Assembly: GCF_029892485.1 (NCBI RefSeq)
Contig: NZ_JARXVG010000001.1
Location: 434,001-498,000 of the forward strand
DNA length: 64,000 bases
Origin: Variovorax boronicumulans
GTDB lineage: Bacteria > Pseudomonadota > Gammaproteobacteria > Burkholderiales > Burkholderiaceae_C
Direction of reading: 5' to 3'
Shown here: positions 29,678-39,348 of the stretch, one piece after another
Layout of the letters: each line of letters opens with the position of its first letter
How positions within the stretch are numbered: position 1 is the stretch's first letter
The notes under the pieces: model-generated
What the model was told of the DNA's origin: nothing
What the model saw: only the letters and a program-made list of their open reading frames with translations
The model's database searches: none
Made by a program: the position numbers and the translations under genes

Positions 29678-30475
29678 ATGGGCATCAGGGACACGATCGG
29701 GCATGCGCTGCTCGACAACGACAAGCTTCATTTCGCTACCGCACAGACGTGCACAGCAGAGGAGCAATGGCTGGTCACGCTGAGTGCACCGCTGTCCGCC
29801 TTCAATGGCGATCATGTGAACGCCGTGCTCACCGGCAAGGACGACGAGACGCTGCGCGAGGGCATCGCAGAAGTCTGGAACGTGCACGACCGGGAGAGTT
29901 TCGAGGAGATGGCCCGCTGGCTCGCGGAGGAAGGCCAGCGTTCGACTTACCTGTCCACATGGCAGGCCATTGCCGCCATCGACGCGGCAACCCAGAGCAC
30001 GCCGGCCGTGCTGCGGCTGGTCATGGATGCGTGGTTTCCCGCGTTCTTCCAGATCAAGGCGCGCAAGAGCCTGGACTATCGCGCACTGGCATCTGAAACC
30101 GAGCGGTCGATGCCGGACCTGACCCAACTGATGTCGGGCAGCCAAAGCTGGGTCAACGCCTTGCGCAAGCACTTCAAGGTTTCACCGCCGCAAATCACCA
30201 ACCTGGTCGCCTGGGATGCCGTGCGATTGGCCAGCCTGTCGCGATGGGCGGTGCAGTTGGGCTTCATCGAACGCGAGGAATTCGCGGGCTTCGCGGGCGC
30301 ATTGACCTCGCAGGTGCGCGAGGCCTATGCCGACTGGTCGCAAGTGAGTGCCGCGTACATCGCCGGCGGTTTGATATGGCGGTATTCGGATGCGCGCGAA
30401 GAGCACCTGTTGCGCACGAACCGCCTGCTGTTGAGCGATGCCCGCAGCCCGTACCGCAGCGTGCCTTTCCGCTGA
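29678..30475 (+). CDS. DUF1266-like hypothetical protein
   Basis: A 265-residue soluble protein with no signal peptide or membrane segment. The start at 29678 is set by a good Shine-Dalgarno (TGGAGGG) 5 bases upstream; an in-frame extension upstream runs through the palindromic leader. The C-terminal half has the DUF1266 pattern: a WDAVRLASLSRWAVQLGFI helix pair, EEFAGFAGALTSQV and a closing WRYSDAREEHLLRTNRLLL. The family function is unknown. It stands alone, followed by a hairpin and the oppositely oriented tRNA-Val gene. Confidence 0.7.
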   Translation: MGIRDTIGHALLDNDKLHFATAQTCTAEEQWLVTLSAPLSAFNGDHVNAVLTGKDDETLREGIAEVWNVHDRESFEEMARWLAEEGQRSTYLSTWQAIAAIDAATQSTPAVLRLVMDAWFPAFFQIKARKSLDYRALASETERSMPDLTQLMSGSQSWVNALRKHFKVSPPQITNLVAWDAVRLASLSRWAVQLGFIEREEFAGFAGALTSQVREAYADWSQVSAAYIAGGLIWRYSDAREEHLLRTNRLLLSDARSPYRSVPFR

Positions 30476-30490
30476 ACAGTCTGCACCAAC

Positions 30491-30517
30491 GAAAACGGCA
30501 CCCTCAGGTGCCGTTTC
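30491..30517 (-). terminator. Intrinsic terminator downstream of tRNA-Val
   Basis: AAACGGCACC (30493-30502), loop CTCA, GGTGCCGTTT (30507-30516): a 10-bp perfect stem followed on the minus strand by TTTTC. It also lies just after the DUF1266-like gene and may serve both. Confidence 0.8.
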
Positions 30518-30526
30518 GTGGAATTG

Positions 30527-30601
30527 TGGTGGGCGGTGGAGGTTTCGAACCTCCGACCCCAGCAGTGTGAATGCTGTGCTCTACCCCTGAGCTAACCGCC
30601 C
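30527..30601 (-). tRNA. tRNA-Val (anticodon CAC)
   Basis: A 75-base gene including an encoded 3' CCA. The acceptor GGGCGGT pairs with ACCGCCC. The D-arm GCTC/GAGC, the anticodon arm CAGCA-TTCACAC-TGCTG with anticodon CAC, and the T-arm GGAGG-TTCGAAA-CCTCC all fold. CAC reads the valine codon GUG, very common in this GC-rich genome. A short hairpin lies just before its 5' end and a terminator after its 3' end. Confidence 0.97.
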
Positions 30602-30603
30602 GT

Positions 30604-30623
30604 GGCACAGCGAGTGCTGTGCC
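30604..30623. other. Perfect 8-bp hairpin between dnaQ and tRNA-Val
   Basis: GGCACAGC (30604-30611), loop GAGT, GCTGTGCC (30616-30623), two bases before the tRNA 5' end. No promoter is evident in the 54 bases between dnaQ and the tRNA, so the hairpin may sit in a shared transcript as a processing signal. Confidence 0.5.
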
Positions 30624-30655
30624 GTGGAATTAATCGCGTTGCGCGAAGCCTTCGA

Positions 30656-31378
30656 TTATGCCACAGCATTTCCGCTGTTTTGGCGAAACAGCGTGCGTCC
30701 GCCGCTGGATTTGTCGAGCTGCGACAACACCACTTCGTGCGCAGCCAGTTCCTGCTCGCCCGCCATGATCACCGGCAGTTCGAACTGGCTCAGGTCGGCC
30801 GCCACCACGGTAATGCCCTGTGCCGGTTCGTTCGAAGCCACGTCGATCAACAGCGCGTCCTGGCCGCGGGTGAGATTGATGTAGACATCGGCCAACAACT
30901 GCGCGTCGAGCTTGGCGCCGTGGAAGCTGCGGTTCGATCGGTCGACGCCGAAGCGGTCGCACAACGCGTCGAGCGAATTGCGCTTGCCCGGGTAGACCAG
31001 CTTCGCCATGGCCAGCGTGTCGGTCACTTCGCCGACGAAGCTGCGCAGCGGCGGCAGGCCGGCGCGCTCGAATTCCTTGTTGAGGAAGCCGACGTCGAAG
31101 GCCGCGTTGTGAATGATCAGCTCGGCCCCGCGCAGGTACTCGATGATGTCGTTGGCCAGCGTGGCGAACTTCGGTTTGTCGCGCAGGAAGTCGGTCGTCA
31201 GGCCGTGCACCTTTAGCGCGTCTTCATGGCTCTCGCGCTCGGGGTTGAAATAGATGTGCAGGTCGTTGCCGGTGAGCTTGCGTGCGAACAACTCCACGCA
31301 GCCGAGCTCGATGATGCGGTCGCCGTTCTCCGCAGAGAGACCGGTGGTTTCGGTATCGAGGACGATCTGGCGACTCAT
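30656..31378 (-). CDS. dnaQ: DNA polymerase III epsilon subunit, 3'-5' exonuclease
   Basis: A 240-residue DEDDh exonuclease that proofreads for the replicative polymerase. Seen: Exo I IVLDTETTGLS, Exo II HNAAFDVGFLNKEF, Exo III HGAKLDAQLLADVY with the catalytic His. About 70 residues follow the nuclease domain, as in DnaQ where this tail binds the polymerase. ATG 31378 is chosen over an upstream in-frame TTG-type start because the Exo I strand begins at once. It lies after fdx in the same direction, with a repeat element between them. Confidence 0.94.
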   Translation of the reverse strand: MSRQIVLDTETTGLSAENGDRIIELGCVELFARKLTGNDLHIYFNPERESHEDALKVHGLTTDFLRDKPKFATLANDIIEYLRGAELIIHNAAFDVGFLNKEFERAGLPPLRSFVGEVTDTLAMAKLVYPGKRNSLDALCDRFGVDRSNRSFHGAKLDAQLLADVYINLTRGQDALLIDVASNEPAQGITVVAADLSQFELPVIMAGEQELAAHEVVLSQLDKSSGGRTLFRQNSGNAVA

Positions 31379-31381
31379 GTA

Positions 31382-31454
31382 TGCCCCCAGTCTCGGCACT
31401 TCGTGTCCTCGCCGCCCCCCAAGGGGGTGCGAGCTTGCTTGGGGCGGCCCGGCG
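31382..31454 (-). repeat. Dispersed GGGCCGCCCC-type intergenic repeat, copy C
   Basis: Read on the minus strand: GCCGGGCCGCCCCAAGCA, AGCTCGCACCCCCTTGGGGGGC, GGCGAGGACACGAAGTGC, ACTGGGGGCA. It occupies nearly the whole fdx-dnaQ gap and matches the copies at 1494 and 3074. Confidence 0.72.
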
Positions 31455-31463
31455 CTGCGCTCA

Positions 31464-31802
31464 TCAGTGGTTTTCCTTGGCGTGGTTGATCGAATACTTC
31501 GGAATCTCGATCGTCACATTCTCCTGCGCCAGGATCGATTGGCAACTCAGGCGCGATTGCGGCTCCAGGCCCCAGGCGCGGTCGAGCAGGTCTTCTTCGC
31601 CCTCTTCCGCTTCGTTGAGCGAATTGAACCCTTCGCGCACGATCACGTGGCAGGTGGTGCAGGCGCAGCTCATCTCGCAGGCATGCTCGATGTTGATGTG
31701 GTTGTCGAGCAGCGCCTCGCAGATCGAGGTGCCGGCGGGCGCGGTGATCTCGGCGCCTTGCGGGCAGTACTCGGGATGCGGATAGATCTTGATCGTGGGC
31801 AT
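31464..31802 (-). CDS. fdx: ISC-type 2Fe-2S ferredoxin
   Basis: A 112-residue adrenodoxin-type ferredoxin that donates electrons during Fe-S cluster assembly on IscU. The cluster ligands are visible as CEMSCACTTC (Cys-X5-Cys-X2-Cys) and a fourth Cys in RLSCQS. The preceding IEHACEMSC and the acidic EAEEGEEDLLDRAWGL helix are typical of Isc ferredoxins. Last gene of the isc cluster, 9 bases after hscA. Confidence 0.97.
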   Translation of the reverse strand: MPTIKIYPHPEYCPQGAEITAPAGTSICEALLDNHINIEHACEMSCACTTCHVIVREGFNSLNEAEEGEEDLLDRAWGLEPQSRLSCQSILAQENVTIEIPKYSINHAKENH

Positions 31803-31811
31803 GTTGTTGTT

Positions 31812-33674
31812 CTAGAGGGATTCGAGCTTGCGGCCGGCAAGGGCGCGCGCAATGCCCGCGTTCATGCGCTGGGCGGCAAAGGCTTCGGTGTCGTTGGCCA
31901 GCGTCTTGGTGGCGGCCTCGATGGCCGCTGCCTCGTTGCTGCCTTTGGCGGCTTCGCGCAGCTTTGCCATCGACGCGTCGATGACGGTGCGCTCGTCTTC
32001 GTTCAGCAGGTCGCCGTCGGCATCGAGGGCGCTTTGCGTGGCGAGCAGCATGCGCTCGGCATCGACCCGCGCCTCGACGAGTGCGCGGGCCTGAATGTCC
32101 TGCTGCGCGGTCGAGAAGCTCTCCTGCAGCATGGTCGCGATCTGGTCATCCGACAGCCCGTAGGAAGGCTTTACCGCGACGCTGGCCTCGACACCGCTGC
32201 CCTGCTCCTTCGCGCTCACGCTCAGCAAGCCGTCGGCATCGACGGTGAAGGTGACACGGATGCGCGCCGCACCGGCCGCCATGGGCGGGATGCCGCGCAG
32301 CGTGAAGCGCGCGAGGCTGCGGCAGTCGGACACGAGGTCGCGCTCGCCTTGCACCACGTGCAGCGCGAGAGCGGTCTGGCCGTCTTGATAAGTCGTGAAG
32401 TCCTGCGCCATCGCGGTCGGGATGGTCTGGTTGCGCGGCACGATGCGCTCGACCAGGCCGCCCATCGTTTCAATGCCGAGCGAGAGCGGGATCACATCGA
32501 GCAGCAAGAGATCGCCCGCGCCGTTGTTGCCGGCCAGCTGATTGGCCTGGATCGCGGCACCGAGCGCGACGACTTCGTCGGGATTCAGGTTGACCAGCGG
32601 CTCGCGGCCGAAGAACGCGGCCACGGCCTCGCGGATCTGCGGCATACGGGTGGAGCCGCCGACAAGCACGATGCCCTGCAGGTCATCGGCCTTGAGCTTC
32701 GCGTCGCGCAGCGCCTTGCGGACGGCGGCGATGGTCTTGTCCGTGAGCGCTCTTGTCGCTGCGTCGAAATGCGCGCGCGTCAATTCGAACCGGACGGCAC
32801 CACCGGCCACATCGGCCTTGAATTCAACGGCGTCCGAATCGGTCAGTGCTTCTTTCGCTGCACGCGCTGCCACAAGCACCGAGGCCTTGTCGCTGTCGTT
32901 GCCGACCTTCAAGCCGGTTTGCTCAAGCACGAAATCGGCGAGCGCGTGGTCGTAGTCGTCACCACCGAGCGCCGAATCACCGCCGGTCGCGATGACCTCG
33001 AACACGCCCTGGGTCAGCCGCAGGATCGAGATATCGAAGGTGCCGCCGCCGAGGTCATAGACCGCGTAGACGCCTTCGCTGGCGTTGTCCAGGCCATAGG
33101 CAATGGCCGCGGCCGTGGGCTCGCTGATCAGGCGCAGCACATTGAGGCCGGCCAGTTGCGCGGCGTCCTTGGTGGCCTGGCGCTGGCCTTCATCGAAGTA
33201 GGCCGGCACGGTGATGACGGCGCCGTAGAGCTCGTCGTCGAAGGTGTCTTCGGCGCGGAAGCGCAGCGTGGCCAGGATCTCCGCACTGATCTCGACGGGC
33301 GACTTCTCGCCCACCGAGGTCTGCACCTTCACCATGCCGCCGTCGTCGCCGCCGATGCGGTAGGACATGGCTTCGCGGTTCGCGATGTCGGCAAGGCCTC
33401 GGCCCATGAGCCGCTTGACCGAGGTGATGGTGTTGGCCGGATCCTGCGCGCGCGCGGAGAGCGCCTCGAAGCCGATCTGCCGGCGGTCGCCCTCGAGGTA
33501 GCGCACGGCCGAGGGCAGCAGCACACGGCCCTGATCGTCGGGCAGGCACTCGGCCACGCCGTTGCGCACCGCGGCTACCAGCGAATGCGTGGTGCCGAGG
33601 TCGATGCCCACGGCAATGCGGCGCTGATGCGGGTCGGGCGCCTGGCCGGGTTCGGAAATCTGAAGAAGAGCCAT
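31812..33674 (-). CDS. hscA: Fe-S protein assembly chaperone HscA
   Basis: A 620-residue specialised Hsp70 that, with HscB, moves clusters off IscU by binding its LPPVK motif. Seen: the nucleotide-binding [39 protein letters not shown], and a substrate-binding domain ([15 protein letters not shown]). Length matches HscA (616) rather than DnaK (about 640), and the acidic EEVD-like tail of DnaK is absent. It sits between hscB and fdx. Confidence 0.97.
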   Translation of the reverse strand: MALLQISEPGQAPDPHQRRIAVGIDLGTTHSLVAAVRNGVAECLPDDQGRVLLPSAVRYLEGDRRQIGFEALSARAQDPANTITSVKRLMGRGLADIANREAMSYRIGGDDGGMVKVQTSVGEKSPVEISAEILATLRFRAEDTFDDELYGAVITVPAYFDEGQRQATKDAAQLAGLNVLRLISEPTAAAIAYGLDNASEGVYAVYDLGGGTFDISILRLTQGVFEVIATGGDSALGGDDYDHALADFVLEQTGLKVGNDSDKASVLVAARAAKEALTDSDAVEFKADVAGGAVRFELTRAHFDAATRALTDKTIAAVRKALRDAKLKADDLQGIVLVGGSTRMPQIREAVAAFFGREPLVNLNPDEVVALGAAIQANQLAGNNGAGDLLLLDVIPLSLGIETMGGLVERIVPRNQTIPTAMAQDFTTYQDGQTALALHVVQGERDLVSDCRSLARFTLRGIPPMAAGAARIRVTFTVDADGLLSVSAKEQGSGVEASVAVKPSYGLSDDQIATMLQESFSTAQQDIQARALVEARVDAERMLLATQSALDADGDLLNEDERTVIDASMAKLREAAKGSNEAAAIEAATKTLANDTEAFAAQRMNAGIARALAGRKLESL

Positions 33675-33680
33675 AAGGGC

Positions 33681-34199
33681 TTATTGTCCCAACTGATCGA
33701 ATTTGGCTTCGACGTCGTGGCCGAAGCGCTCAATGAACATGAGGGCTCTCACCTGCTGCGCGGCGGCGGGGTAGTCGCCCTTTTCGTCGATCAGCCAGTC
33801 GAGCGACGACAGTGCGCGCGCACGGCCGGCATCGACCTCGGCCTGCAGCTTCTCGACCGCAGCGATGTCGCCGGCGTCGTCGAGCGCCTCGCGCCATTCC
33901 ATCTGCTGCATCAGAAAATCGGATGGCATCGTGGTGTTGTTCTCGGCCTCCAGCGGCGCGTCGTGCAGTTCGCAGATGTAGCTCGCGCGACGGATAGGGT
34001 CCTTGAGCCGTTGGTAGGCCTCATTGATGCGCACCGACCACTGCATGGCCACGCGCTGCGCGGCGGCGCCCTGCGCGGCGAACCGGTCGGGGTGGGCCTC
34101 GCGCTGCAGCTCTTTCCAGCGCGCGTCCAACGCAGCGCGGTCCTGCGCGAAAGTGGCCGGGACGGCGAACAGTTGGAAGTCGGTGTCGTTCAGGTTCAT
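33681..34199 (-). CDS. hscB: Co-chaperone HscB (J-domain protein)
   Basis: A 172-residue J-domain protein that brings IscU to HscA. The J domain is N-terminal with the invariant HPD in QREAHPDRFA, followed by a C-terminal helical bundle that binds IscU (MQQMEWREALDDAG). ATG 34199 (MNLNDTDFQLF) is preferred over an in-frame upstream start eight codons earlier because it matches the family N-terminus. It lies 63 bases after iscA. Confidence 0.95.
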   Translation of the reverse strand: MNLNDTDFQLFAVPATFAQDRAALDARWKELQREAHPDRFAAQGAAAQRVAMQWSVRINEAYQRLKDPIRRASYICELHDAPLEAENNTTMPSDFLMQQMEWREALDDAGDIAAVEKLQAEVDAGRARALSSLDWLIDEKGDYPAAAQQVRALMFIERFGHDVEAKFDQLGQ

Positions 34200-34262
34200 G
34201 GCAAGAAAAAACCGCCAGCACATGACATGGTGGCGGCTGTGGTCGCAATCAGCGACGACGCA

Positions 34263-34586
34263 TCAGATGCGAAAACTCTCTCCGCAACCGCAGCGATCAC
34301 GCTCGTTCGGATTGATGAACTTGAAGCCTTCGTTCAGGCCTTCGCGCACGAAGTCGAGCTGCGTGCCGTCGATGTAGGCCAGGCTCTTCGGGTCGACCAG
34401 CACCTTCACGCCGTGGTCTTCGAACACCACGTCTTCAGGCGTGAACTCATCCACGTACTCGAGCTTGTAGGCCAGGCCCGAGCAGCCGGTGGTCTTCACG
34501 CCCAGCCGCACGCCCACGCCCTTGCCTCGTTTGCCGAGGTAACGGGTGACGTGGCGCGCAGCAGCTTCGGTCAGCGTGACGGCCAT
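34263..34586 (-). CDS. iscA: A-type iron-sulfur carrier IscA
   Basis: A 107-residue A-type carrier for 4Fe-4S maturation. The three conserved cysteines are visible in [13 protein letters not shown] and the C-terminal [10 protein letters not shown]. Length and motif spacing fit IscA within the isc operon. Its ATG follows the iscU stop after one base, implying coupled translation. Confidence 0.97.
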   Translation of the reverse strand: MAVTLTEAAARHVTRYLGKRGKGVGVRLGVKTTGCSGLAYKLEYVDEFTPEDVVFEDHGVKVLVDPKSLAYIDGTQLDFVREGLNEGFKFINPNERDRCGCGESFRI

Positions 34587-34587
34587 C

Positions 34588-35007
34588 TCAATGAACAGCT
34601 TCGGCGGTCGACTCGGCCGTCTTGGCGCCGTGCTTGGCCTTGTAGTCGTTCACGGCGGCCTTGATGGCGTCTTCCGCGAGGATCGAGCAGTGGATCTTGA
34701 CCGGCGGCAGGGCCAGTTCTTCGGCGATCTGCGCGTTCTTGAGCGCAGCCGCTTCGTCGAGCGTCTTGCCCTTGACCCATTCGGTCACGAGCGACGACGA
34801 CGCGATGGCCGAGCCGCAGCCGTAGGTCTTGAAGCGCGCGTCTTCGATCACGCCGGTTTCCGGGTTGACCTTGATCTGCAGCTTCATCACGTCGCCGCAG
34901 GCCGGTGCGCCGACCATGCCGGTGCCTACCGAGTCGTCGCCCTTTTCGAAGGAGCCGACGTTGCGGGGGTTTTCGTAGTGGTCGATGACCTTGGAAGAAT
35001 ATGCCAT
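34588..35007 (-). CDS. iscU: Fe-S cluster assembly scaffold IscU
   Basis: A 139-residue scaffold on which clusters form. Cluster ligands: Cys in [13 protein letters not shown], Cys in [12 protein letters not shown] and Cys in [11 protein letters not shown], with the Asp of the ACGD motif. The HscA recognition motif LPPVK is intact just before the third Cys. The C-terminus carries a short Ala/Glu/Thr-rich tail ([10 protein letters not shown]) about ten residues longer than in E. coli. Confidence 0.98.
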   Translation of the reverse strand: MAYSSKVIDHYENPRNVGSFEKGDDSVGTGMVGAPACGDVMKLQIKVNPETGVIEDARFKTYGCGSAIASSSLVTEWVKGKTLDEAAALKNAQIAEELALPPVKIHCSILAEDAIKAAVNDYKAKHGAKTAESTAEAVH

Positions 35008-35057
35008 GGTGTGCCTCTCAAACTTTGTTCAATCGTGGAGCCTTGGGCGGGCCTGGG

Positions 35058-36278
35058 TCAGTGGGCCGACCACTGGATCGTGCTGATGTCGACGCCGTCC
35101 TGGAACATCTCCCACAAGGGGCTCAGCTCGCGCAGCTTGGCGACGTTGTGCTTGATGGTCGAAATGGCGTAGTCGATTTCTTCTTCGGTCGTGAAACGGC
35201 CGATGGTCATGCGAAGGCTGCTGTGGGCCAGCTCGTCGCTGCGGCCCAGAGCGCGCAGCACGTAGCTGGGCTCCAGACTGGCGGAGGTGCAGGCCGAACC
35301 CGACGACACCGCCAGGCCCTTGATGCCCATGATCAGCGACTCGCCTTCGACGTAGTTGAAGCTCATGTTCAGGTTGTGCGGCACGCGGCGCTCGAGGTCG
35401 CCGTTGATGAAGACCTGTTCGACATCCTTGAGGCCATCGAGCAGGCGCTGCTGCAGGCGGCGCGCATGGGCGATGTCGTCCTTCATCTCAAGCTTGGCGA
35501 TGCGATAGGCCTCGCCCATGCCGACGATCTGGTGCGTGGGCAGCGTGCCCGAACGCATGCCGCGCTCGTGACCGCCGCCGTGCATTTGCGCTTCGAGGCG
35601 AATGCGCGGCTTGCGACGCACATACAGGGCGCCGATGCCCTTGGGGCCGTAGGTCTTGTGCGAGGCGAGGCTCATCAAGTCGATGGGCAGCTTCGTGATG
35701 TCGATCTCGACCTTGCCGGTGGCCTGGGCCGAATCGACGTGGAAGATCACGCCCTTTTCGCGGCAGGCATTGCCCAGCGCGACCACGTCCTGGATCACGC
35801 CGATTTCGTTGTTCACGAACAGCACGCTGGCCAGGATGGTGTCGGGGCGGATCGCCGCCTTGAATTTCTCGAGATCGACGAGGCCGTTTTCCTCGACGTC
35901 GAGGTAGGTGACTTCGAAGCCTTGGCGCTCAAGCTCACGCATGGTGTCGAGCACGGCCTTGTGCTCGGTCTTCAGCGTGATCAGGTGCTTGCCCTTGCCC
36001 TTGTAGAACTGGGCCGCACCCTTGACCGCGAGGTTGATGGACTCGGTGGCACCCGAGGTCCAGACGATCTCGCGGGGGTCGGCATTGATCAGGTCAGCCA
36101 CCTGGCCGCGCGCCTTCTCGACCGCCTCTTCCGCCTCCCAGCCCCATGCGTGGCTGCGCGACGCCGGGTTGCCGAAGTGCTCGCGCAACCAGGGGATCAT
36201 GGCATCGACCACACGCGGGTCGACCGGCGTGGTCGCGCCGTAATCGAGATAGATCGGGAAATGAGGAGTGACGTCCAT
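35058..36278 (-). CDS. iscS: Cysteine desulfurase IscS
   Basis: A 406-residue PLP enzyme that takes sulfur from cysteine for Fe-S clusters and thiolated tRNA. Seen: [13 protein letters not shown] at the N-terminus, the PLP-binding Lys in [17 protein letters not shown], the active-site Cys loop [17 protein letters not shown], and the C-terminal [17 protein letters not shown] typical of group I IscS. It follows iscR by 77 bases. Confidence 0.98.
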   Translation of the reverse strand: MDVTPHFPIYLDYGATTPVDPRVVDAMIPWLREHFGNPASRSHAWGWEAEEAVEKARGQVADLINADPREIVWTSGATESINLAVKGAAQFYKGKGKHLITLKTEHKAVLDTMRELERQGFEVTYLDVEENGLVDLEKFKAAIRPDTILASVLFVNNEIGVIQDVVALGNACREKGVIFHVDSAQATGKVEIDITKLPIDLMSLASHKTYGPKGIGALYVRRKPRIRLEAQMHGGGHERGMRSGTLPTHQIVGMGEAYRIAKLEMKDDIAHARRLQQRLLDGLKDVEQVFINGDLERRVPHNLNMSFNYVEGESLIMGIKGLAVSSGSACTSASLEPSYVLRALGRSDELAHSSLRMTIGRFTTEEEIDYAISTIKHNVAKLRELSPLWEMFQDGVDISTIQWSAH

Positions 36279-36355
36279 GGCTGGCTCGGGCTGGCGTGGG
36301 GGTTGTTCTTTGATCTGGGCTTCTTGCGGCAGCGCTCTCAGGCGCTGCTCACGAC

Positions 36356-36892
36356 TCAGGACTTGGCGAAGACGTTGCCGAGGGCGAACACCGAATTCGG
36401 CGCATTCACGCGAATCGGCTTGACCACCGGCTGGGCCGAGATCGCGCGCTTGACGACCGGCTTGTTCTCGATCTGCACGCCCTTGGCGATCTGGTCGTCG
36501 ACCAGCTTCTGCAGGGTGACGGAATCGAGAAACTCGACCATGCGCTGGTTCAGCGAGGCCCAGAGTTCATGGGTCATGCAACGGCCAGCTTCGCCCAGGC
36601 AGTTTTCCTTGCCGCCGCATTGCGTGGCGTCGATGGGCTCATCGACGGAAACAATGATGTCGGCCACGGTGATGTCTGCGGCCTTGCGGCCAAGGCTGTA
36701 ACCGCCGCCGGGGCCACGGGTCGACTCGACCAATTCGTGACGGCGCAGCTTGCCGAACAGCTGTTCGAGGTACGACAACGAAATCTGCTGCCGCTGACTG
36801 ATTGCAGCCAAGGTAACCGGACCGGTGTTCTGGCGCAGGGCCAGATCGATCATGGCGGTGACCGCAAAACGGCCTTTGGTAGTGAGACGCAT
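36356..36892 (-). CDS. iscR: Fe-S cluster-sensing regulator IscR
   Basis: A 178-residue Rrf2-family repressor that uses a 2Fe-2S cluster to sense supply and represses its own operon. Winged helix at [19 protein letters not shown] and [20 protein letters not shown], then the wing [13 protein letters not shown]. Cluster ligands Cys92, Cys98, Cys105 and His108 lie in [20 protein letters not shown]; the Cys98-Cys105 gap is one residue longer than in E. coli. A 40-residue basic/hydrophobic tail is added. A type 1 operator lies upstream. Confidence 0.96.
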   Translation of the reverse strand: MRLTTKGRFAVTAMIDLALRQNTGPVTLAAISQRQQISLSYLEQLFGKLRRHELVESTRGPGGGYSLGRKAADITVADIIVSVDEPIDATQCGGKENCLGEAGRCMTHELWASLNQRMVEFLDSVTLQKLVDDQIAKGVQIENKPVVKRAISAQPVVKPIRVNAPNSVFALGNVFAKS

Positions 36893-37031
36893 CGCAAGCT
36901 CCTTCAAGTGCTTACCGTTGAAATGACACCGTGGTCCTGGACCGCGGTGACTTCGTCTCCGCCCTGCCCGACCCCTGACGCTGGTGAACCAGCCGGTAGG
37001 AGTCGGTCCTTCATCGCGAAGTTCTTTTTTT

Positions 37032-37056
37032 GTTGTTGAGTATTTCGGTCAAGTAT
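37032..37056 (-). promoter_or_regulatory. Type 1 IscR operator upstream of iscR
   Basis: On the minus strand the 25 bases begin ATACTTGACCGAAATACTC and match 21 of 25 positions of the type 1 IscR consensus as I recall it (ATASYYGACTRWWWYAGTC...). The site overlaps the likely -10 of the isc promoter, the place expected for autorepression. Confidence 0.75.
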
Positions 37057-37060
37057 AGCA
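37052..37060 (-). promoter_or_regulatory. Extended -10 element of the isc promoter
   Basis: TGCTATACT on the minus strand matches the extended -10 consensus TGNTATAAT; no good -35 lies 17 bases upstream. Transcription would start near 37045, giving a leader of about 150 bases before iscR. Confidence 0.55.
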
Positions 37061-37125
37061 GAAGGCCCTCAACTCTGCTGGGGTAAACCCCTGCGCCAAC
37101 CCCTTGAAGAACGCGGACTTCCGGC

Positions 37126-39243
37126 CTAAGACGGCAAGATGACGATGTTGTCGCCACCGGACGCCCCGAATGCCTGCTCCCGAAGCAGCGCCAACTGGTC
37201 CCGCACCCGCGCTGCCTTCTCGAATTCGAGGTTCCGGGCGTGCTCCAGCATGAGCTTCTCCAGCCGCTTGATTTCCCGGGCGATGTCCTTCTCGCTCATG
37301 TCCTCGACCTTGGCGCGCTCCAGGTCGAGCTTTGCCATTTCCTTGCCGGTCTTCTCGCTGTAGACGCCGTCGATCAGGTCGCGCACCTGCTTGACGATGC
37401 TGCGCGGGGTGATGCCGTTGGCCAGGTTGTGAGCGATCTGCTTGGTGCGCCGGCGCTCGGTCTCGCCGATGGCCTTCTTCATCGACTCGGTCATCCGGTC
37501 GGCATAAAGGATGGCCTTGCCGTTCAGATTCCGCGCCGCCCGGCCGATGGTCTGGATCAGCGAGCGCTCCGCGCGCAAAAAGCCTTCCTTGTCCGCATCG
37601 AGGATCGCCACCAGCGACACCTCCGGAATGTCCAGCCCCTCGCGCAGCAGGTTGATGCCCACCAGCACGTCGAAGGCGCCCAGGCGCAGGTCACGCAGGA
37701 TCTCCACCCGCTCGACCGTGTCCACGTCGCTGTGCAGGTACCGCACCTTCACGCCGTTGTCGCCGAGGTAATCGGTCAGTTGCTCTGCCATGCGCTTGGT
37801 CAGGGTGGTGATCAGCACGCGCTCGTTCTTGTCGACGCGGATGCGGATCTCGCCCAGCACGTCGTCCACCTGGTGCGTGGCGGGACGCACCTCGACCTCG
37901 GGGTCGATCAGGCCAGTCGGGCGCACCAGCTGCTCGACGACGTTGCCCGAGTGATCCTTTTCGTACTGCGCCGGCGTCGCCGAAACAAAGATCGCCTGCC
38001 GCATGCGCTTTTCGAATTCCTCGAACTTGAGCGGCCTGTTGTCCATCGCCGAAGGCAGCCGAAAGCCGTACTCGACCAGAGTGGTCTTGCGCGCCCGGTC
38101 GCCGCTGTACATGGCGTTGAGCTGGCCGATCATCTGGTGGCTCTCGTCGAGGAACATCAGCGCGTCCTTCGGCAGGTAGTCCGTCAGCGTGGCCGGCGGG
38201 TCGCCCGGGGCAGCGCCCGAAAGATGACGCGAGTAGTTCTCGATGCCCTTGCAGTGGCCGATCTCGGCGAGCATCTCGAGGTCGAAGCGGGTGCGCTGCT
38301 CCAGGCGCTGCGCCTCCACAAGCTTGCCTTGCCCCACGAATTCCTTGAGCCGCTCGGCCAGCTCGATCTTGATGGTCTCGACCGCGCCCAGCACCTTGTC
38401 ACGCGGCGTCACGTAGTGGCTCGACGGATACACCGTGAAGCGCGGAATCTTCTGGCGAATTCGGCCGGTGAGCGGGTCGAACAGCTGCAGCGTCTCGATC
38501 TCGTCGTCGAACAGCTCGATGCGGATCGCGAGCTCGCTGTGCTCCGCCGGGAACACGTCGATCGTGTCGCCCCGCACACGGAACGTGCCGCGCGAAAAAT
38601 CCTGTTCGTTGCGCGTGTACTGCATGCGGATCAGCCGGCTGATCACGTCGCGCTGCCCGATCTTGTCGCCCACCCGCATGATGAAACGCATCTGCGTGTA
38701 GTCCTCGGGCGTGCCGATGCCGTAGATGGCGCTCACCGTGGCCACGATGACCGTGTCGCGGCGCTCCAGCACGCTCTTGGTGGCCGACAGGCGCATCTGC
38801 TCGATGTGCTCGTTGATCGAGGAATCTTTCTCGATGAACAAATCGCGCTGCGGCACGTAGGCCTCGGGCTGGTAGTAGTCGTAGTAGCTCACGAAGTACT
38901 CGACCGCGTTCTTCGGAAAGAACTCCCGGAACTCGCTGTAGAGCTGTGCCGCCAGCGTCTTGTTGGGCGCGAACACGATGGCCGGTCGGCCCAGCCGGGC
39001 GATCACGTTGGCCATGGTGAAGGTCTTGCCCGAGCCCGTCACGCCCAGCAGCGTCTGGAACACCTCGCCATCGATCACGCCCTCGACCAGCCCGTCGATC
39101 GCCTTCGGCTGGTCGCCGGCCGGCGGATACGGCTGGAAAAGCTCGAACGGGGAGTCGGGGTACTTGATGAATTCGCCCTGCTTGGCAGGACCGATCGGAT
39201 CCAGTTTCTTCAGGTCTGCTATGGCTTCGGTGTTCTCTGGCAT
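37126..39243 (-). CDS. uvrB: UvrABC excinuclease subunit B
   Basis: A 705-residue DNA-repair helicase-like protein that verifies damage handed over by UvrA and recruits UvrC. Seen: Walker [12 protein letters not shown], the beta-hairpin region [15 protein letters not shown], helicase motifs FLDESHQ and QTIGRAARN, and a C-terminal UVR domain ([16 protein letters not shown]). The ATG at 39243 ([10 protein letters not shown]) is chosen; the frame stays open far upstream but that stretch runs antisense through the aminotransferase gene. About 30 extra residues precede the usual N-terminus. Confidence 0.97.
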   Translation of the reverse strand: MPENTEAIADLKKLDPIGPAKQGEFIKYPDSPFELFQPYPPAGDQPKAIDGLVEGVIDGEVFQTLLGVTGSGKTFTMANVIARLGRPAIVFAPNKTLAAQLYSEFREFFPKNAVEYFVSYYDYYQPEAYVPQRDLFIEKDSSINEHIEQMRLSATKSVLERRDTVIVATVSAIYGIGTPEDYTQMRFIMRVGDKIGQRDVISRLIRMQYTRNEQDFSRGTFRVRGDTIDVFPAEHSELAIRIELFDDEIETLQLFDPLTGRIRQKIPRFTVYPSSHYVTPRDKVLGAVETIKIELAERLKEFVGQGKLVEAQRLEQRTRFDLEMLAEIGHCKGIENYSRHLSGAAPGDPPATLTDYLPKDALMFLDESHQMIGQLNAMYSGDRARKTTLVEYGFRLPSAMDNRPLKFEEFEKRMRQAIFVSATPAQYEKDHSGNVVEQLVRPTGLIDPEVEVRPATHQVDDVLGEIRIRVDKNERVLITTLTKRMAEQLTDYLGDNGVKVRYLHSDVDTVERVEILRDLRLGAFDVLVGINLLREGLDIPEVSLVAILDADKEGFLRAERSLIQTIGRAARNLNGKAILYADRMTESMKKAIGETERRRTKQIAHNLANGITPRSIVKQVRDLIDGVYSEKTGKEMAKLDLERAKVEDMSEKDIAREIKRLEKLMLEHARNLEFEKAARVRDQLALLREQAFGASGGDNIVILPS

Positions 39244-39284
39244 GGCTGTTCCCGACAGGTGGCGATGGCGCCGGTAAAATTCAA

Positions 39285-39318
39285 GGCAACCGGAAAGCGT
39301 AGCGCAAGTCCGGTTGCC
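39285..39318. promoter_or_regulatory. Perfect 9-bp inverted repeat between uvrB and the aminotransferase gene
   Basis: GGCAACCGG (39285-39293), 16-base spacer, CCGGTTGCC (39310-39318), in the 105-base divergent intergenic region. Position and symmetry suit an operator or a leader hairpin; the regulator is unknown. Confidence 0.5.
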
Positions 39319-39348
39319 AGCGAAGCTTTCATCCCAAAGGACCTTTCC

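Noticed and set aside
30527..30601. tRNA-Val as an integration site of a genomic island
   Set aside because: No integrase and no direct repeat of the tRNA 3' end were found. Both flanks carry ordinary core genes.
31254..34664. A 1136-codon open frame antisense to fdx, hscA, hscB and iscA
   Set aside because: It crosses four intact isc genes and their intergenic gaps and shows the biased composition of an antisense frame.
39244..39256. A possible LexA (SOS) box before uvrB, CTGT-N5-ACAG
   Set aside because: The betaproteobacterial LexA site needs CTGT-N8-ACAG. The spacing here is five, so it was not called.
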